Source: HyVt-337 sp964428895 (GTDB lineage: Bacteria > Planctomycetota > Phycisphaerae > SM23-33). Taken from it: a stretch of 7,662 bases of DNA. Each line of letters opens with the position of its first letter. The stretch's first letter is position 1. The position numbers were made by a program, and so were the translations under genes. The stretch spans positions 1-7,662 of the forward strand of contig CAYRZU010000107.1 of assembly GCA_964428895.1 (NCBI GenBank). The letters run 5' to 3'. The notes beneath the pieces were generated by a model, which ran no database searches, was not told the origin of the DNA, and saw only the letters and a list, made by a program, of their open reading frames with translations. Positions 6,006 to 7,662 of this stretch are shown in pieces.

Positions 6006-7235
6006 CAGGGCAGCGCCGCCCACGGCCAGCAGGCCCATGGTCAGCGGTTCGGGGACGGCCGAAGCCGAGCTACCGAAGGTGCCCTTGAGGATCTGAAGGT
6101 CCGTGGCGTTGACCACGGTATCGCAGTTGGCGTTGCCGCCGGCATAGCCGACGCCACTGGTGCCAAAGGTGCCCTTCATGATCTGCAGATCGGTGGCGTT
6201 GACCACACCATTGAGGTCGAAATCACCCACGTAGGTGCCGTTGCCTTCCGGCGTGCCGTCACCATCGGTGTCGTACTCGACGAGGTTCTCGACGTGATAG
6301 ATCATGTCGTCTTCGTCGACCACGCCGTTGCCGTCCACGTCGTACGGATCCAGATCGCCACCCATGTTGGCGCACAGCATGTCGATGTCATCAGCGTCGA
6401 CGTCACCATCGCCATCGAAGTCGCCTTCGACGCCGGCACCCGGGCCGAGGATCGTGCCGGAGACACCTTCGCTGTAGGTGCCCCACGTGATGTCAGTCGG
6501 CGCGTTGGGGTGGACGACGCGGAAGGTCATCAGCAGGCCCGTCAGCCCAAAGAAGCTGGACACGCTGGTTTGGTTCTCGAAGGAGATGCCGTCGGGATCG
6601 TAGGTCTCCCCTTCGCCTGAACCGGCTTCGGAGTAGGGCCATGAGCTGTTGCCATGAACGTATTCACTGCCCTCGTGCCAAGGGTTGTCGGTGTACCACG
6701 CCTGATTGACGGCGTCCGGCCGAGCGTCCTCTTCGAACTCGTAGGTCTGCCAGTTGAGGATCTTGATATCTTTGGGTTGGGCCCACTGCATGACGGAGGG
6801 GCCGCCGGGAAACAACGGAACCGCCGTCGCCATTGAGGGCCACTCGTCGAAGTAGATCTGTCCGGAGTAGGCCCTTGGAATGCCTCGGGAGTTGGCGGAC
6901 CATCGCTGCTTGGGCTCGTAGTTCCACGGGTCCGCCTGCGTACCATCCCACAGGTCGCCGGCGTCGTTCCAGCGATTGACCATCAGGGAGGAATCGAATC
7001 CTTCCAGCCACGCGAATCGGGTCCAGCCGTAGTTCTGGCCCGTGCCGTCCACCGTGCCCACCACGTCGTAGACATACTCCCACATCCCGGGGAAGTCGTC
7101 TCCGGCGCCGAGCACGCGCGGCGCCGCCGCCGATTCAATGATGGTGTCGCCGGGGACGGCGTCCCGGGCGGTGGCGGGGCCGCTTGTTAGCACGACCAGT
7201 GCTACAATAGCGATCACTGCGCTGACCTGTTTCAT
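5985..7235 (-). CDS. Secreted dockerin-repeat protein with PEP-CTERM sorting tail
   Basis: A 416-residue exported protein. Residues 1 to about 22 form a signal peptide (MKQ, hydrophobic core, then ATA-RDA). Residues about 45-265 are a Trp/Tyr-rich domain I do not recognise. A first dockerin-like calcium-loop pair follows (DFDGDGDVDADD at 273-284 and DVDGNGVVDEDD at 299-310). A second pair is DFDLNGVVNATD (338-349) and NANCDTVVNATD (368-379). VPEP (394-397), a short hydrophobic helix and an RRRSR end form a PEP-CTERM signal, recognised by exosortase for sorting to the cell surface or matrix. The start at 7235 is chosen because AAAGGA lies eight bases upstream and the signal peptide begins there; a longer in-frame start at 7307 lacks this. 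The last codons were altered by a small insertion. A second gene with the same 3' end lies upstream on the same strand. Dockerins normally bind cohesins; none is seen here. Confidence 0.88.
   Translation of the reverse strand: MKQVSAVIAIVALVVLTSGPATARDAVPGDTIIESAAAPRVLGAGDDFPGMWEYVYDVVGTVDGTGQNYGWTRFAWLEGFDSSLMVNRWNDAGDLWDGTQADPWNYEPKQRWSANSRGIPRAYSGQIYFDEWPSMATAVPLFPGGPSVMQWAQPKDIKILNWQTYEFEEDARPDAVNQAWYTDNPWHEGSEYVHGNSSWPYSEAGSGEGETYDPDGISFENQTSVSSFFGLTGLLMTFRVVHPNAPTDITWGTYSEGVSGTILGPGAGVEGDFDGDGDVDADDIDMLCANMGGDLDPYDVDGNGVVDEDDMIYHVENLVEYDTDGDGTPEGNGTYVGDFDLNGVVNATDLQIMKGTFGTSGVGYAGGNANCDTVVNATDLQILKGTFGSSASAVPEPLTMGLLAVGGAALLRRRSR
6006..6175 (-). repeat. Copy 1 of a near-identical C-terminal dockerin/PEP-CTERM cassette
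   Basis: This 170-nt block aligns without gaps to 7493-7662 with four mismatches by eye (6018, 6139, and two near 6161-6171). It encodes the last dockerin loop, the SASAVPEP junction and the hydrophobic PEP-CTERM helix. The homology may continue beyond the right edge of the window. Confidence 0.92.
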
Positions 7236-7322
7236 CTCTCTCGTCCTTTCGTATGTCTCCGTTGTGGCCAAGACGGCACGGGGCCGGCCCAGGGGCTCGG
7301 GCGGCAAGAGGCCATTGAGACC

Positions 7323-7350
7323 AGTATACTACAGAATGGCGAGCTCGCCA
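7323..7350 (-). promoter_or_regulatory. Putative promoter with a palindromic operator for the PEP-CTERM gene
   Basis: On the minus strand TATACT (7323-7328) is a good -10 box, placing the start near 7316 and an 80-base leader before the ATG. The -35 position holds a perfect 14-bp palindrome, TGGCGAGCTCGCCA (7337-7350), instead of a recognisable -35 hexamer. A dimeric regulator or an alternative sigma factor could act here. The -10 box also sits in an 8-bp palindrome, AGTATACT. Confidence 0.4.
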
Positions 7351-7393
7351 GTCGCTTCTCGATCCCTTGATCTCATCTGGGGCCGATAGCCGC

Positions 7394-7435
7394 GAACAAA
7401 AAGAAGAAGGCGACCCCAGGGGAGGGGTCGCCTTC
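7394..7435 (-). terminator. Intrinsic terminator of the second dockerin/PEP-CTERM gene
   Basis: On the minus strand a perfect 12-bp stem (7424-7435 paired with 7406-7417, six-base loop) is followed by a T-rich tail, TTCTTTTTG (about 7397-7405). It lies 40 bases past the stop of the gene ending at 7475 and separates it from the promoter of the next PEP-CTERM gene. Its stem shares the GGCGACC core with the terminator at 5898-5931. Confidence 0.88.
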
Positions 7436-7474
7436 GATACATCAAGCAAACAGCTTCAATCTGAACGAAGCCGA

Positions 7475-7662
7475 CTACTTCCTGCGACGAAGCAGGGCAG
7501 CGCCACCCACGGCCAGCAGGCCCATGGTCAGCGGTTCGGGGACGGCCGAAGCCGAGCTACCGAAGGTGCCCTTGAGGATCTGAAGGTCCGTGGCGTTGAC
7601 CACGGTATCGCAGTTGGCGTTGCCGGCGGCATAGCCGACGCCACTGGAGCCAAAGCTGCCCT
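7475..7662 (-). CDS. Dockerin/PEP-CTERM protein, C-terminal 61 residues (runs off the right edge)
   Basis: Read by hand on the minus strand, a frame enters from the right edge and ends at TAG (7475-7477). The visible 61 residues contain GVGYAAGNANCD, the calcium-loop block VVNATDLQILKG, then SASAVPEP, a hydrophobic helix and the tail LLRRRK. This is the same last dockerin repeat and PEP-CTERM sorting signal as in the complete gene at 5985-7235, so this protein should also be exported and sorted by an exosortase. Its upstream domain and start lie outside the window. The tail here, RRRK, is the more typical form and probably shows the ancestral end of the altered neighbour. A strong terminator follows. 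Confidence 0.88.
   Translation of the reverse strand, partial: GSFGSSGVGYAAGNANCDTVVNATDLQILKGTFGSSASAVPEPLTMGLLAVGGAALLRRRK
7493..7662 (-). repeat. Copy 2 of the C-terminal dockerin/PEP-CTERM cassette
   Basis: Matches 6006-6175 at 166 of 170 positions without gaps. The identity stops abruptly on the left at the insertion point in copy 1, apart from a further 15 shared bases (CTACTTCCTGCGACG) that in copy 1 now lie beyond its new stop codon. Confidence 0.92.

Noticed and set aside
7236..7307. Longer N-terminus for the PEP-CTERM protein
   Set aside because: The added residues would bury the signal peptide, and the ATG at 7235 has AAAGGA at proper spacing.

Overview
The window looks like chromosomal DNA from a high-GC member of the Planctomycetota, probably Phycisphaerae-like. 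This is inferred from gene style: secreted proteins combining dockerin repeats with a PEP-CTERM sorting tail, a small zinc-ribbon/transmembrane/von Willebrand A protein, and a divergent URO-D-superfamily enzyme beside a sugar isomerase. No rRNA or other marker gene is present to confirm the placement.

Left part (1-2956, all minus strand). A two-gene unit reads leftwards: L-arabinose isomerase (araA, 1463-2956), then after 33 bp a uroporphyrinogen-decarboxylase-superfamily protein (317-1429). It starts from a perfect TATAAT box at 3004-3009. Downstream of the unit (1-316) the only coding-like signal is an open frame at 27-242 without a start codon. It resembles the tail of planctomycete tyrosine recombinases and is probably a gene remnant.

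Middle part (2957-5872, plus strand). A GC-rich divergent intergenic region with two palindromes leads into a zinc-ribbon/TM/VWA protein (3205-4092). Next come a pterin-binding methyltransferase of the AcsE/MetH type (4239-5036) and a YggS/PLPBP pyridoxal-phosphate homeostasis protein (5147-5872). Each has its own plausible promoter, and the gaps (146 and 110 bp) and hairpins suggest separate units rather than one operon. The yggS gene may be transcribed as a leaderless mRNA. A strong bidirectional terminator (5898-5931) separates it from the convergent gene on its right.

Right part (5985-7662, minus strand). Two tandem dockerin/PEP-CTERM genes lie here. The first is complete (5985-7235); only the last 61 codons of the second (7475-7662) are in view. 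Their 3' ends share a 170-nt block with only four mismatches, which points to recent duplication or gene conversion of a C-terminal cassette. In the first gene a roughly 34-nt insertion carrying two small hairpins has replaced the last codons and moved the stop, yet kept an arginine-rich tail. The second gene ends at a strong intrinsic terminator (7394-7435).

I see no CRISPR array, rRNA, convincing tRNA, intact transposase or defence system. The most unusual material is the PEP-CTERM cassette pair and the twin-hairpin insertion.
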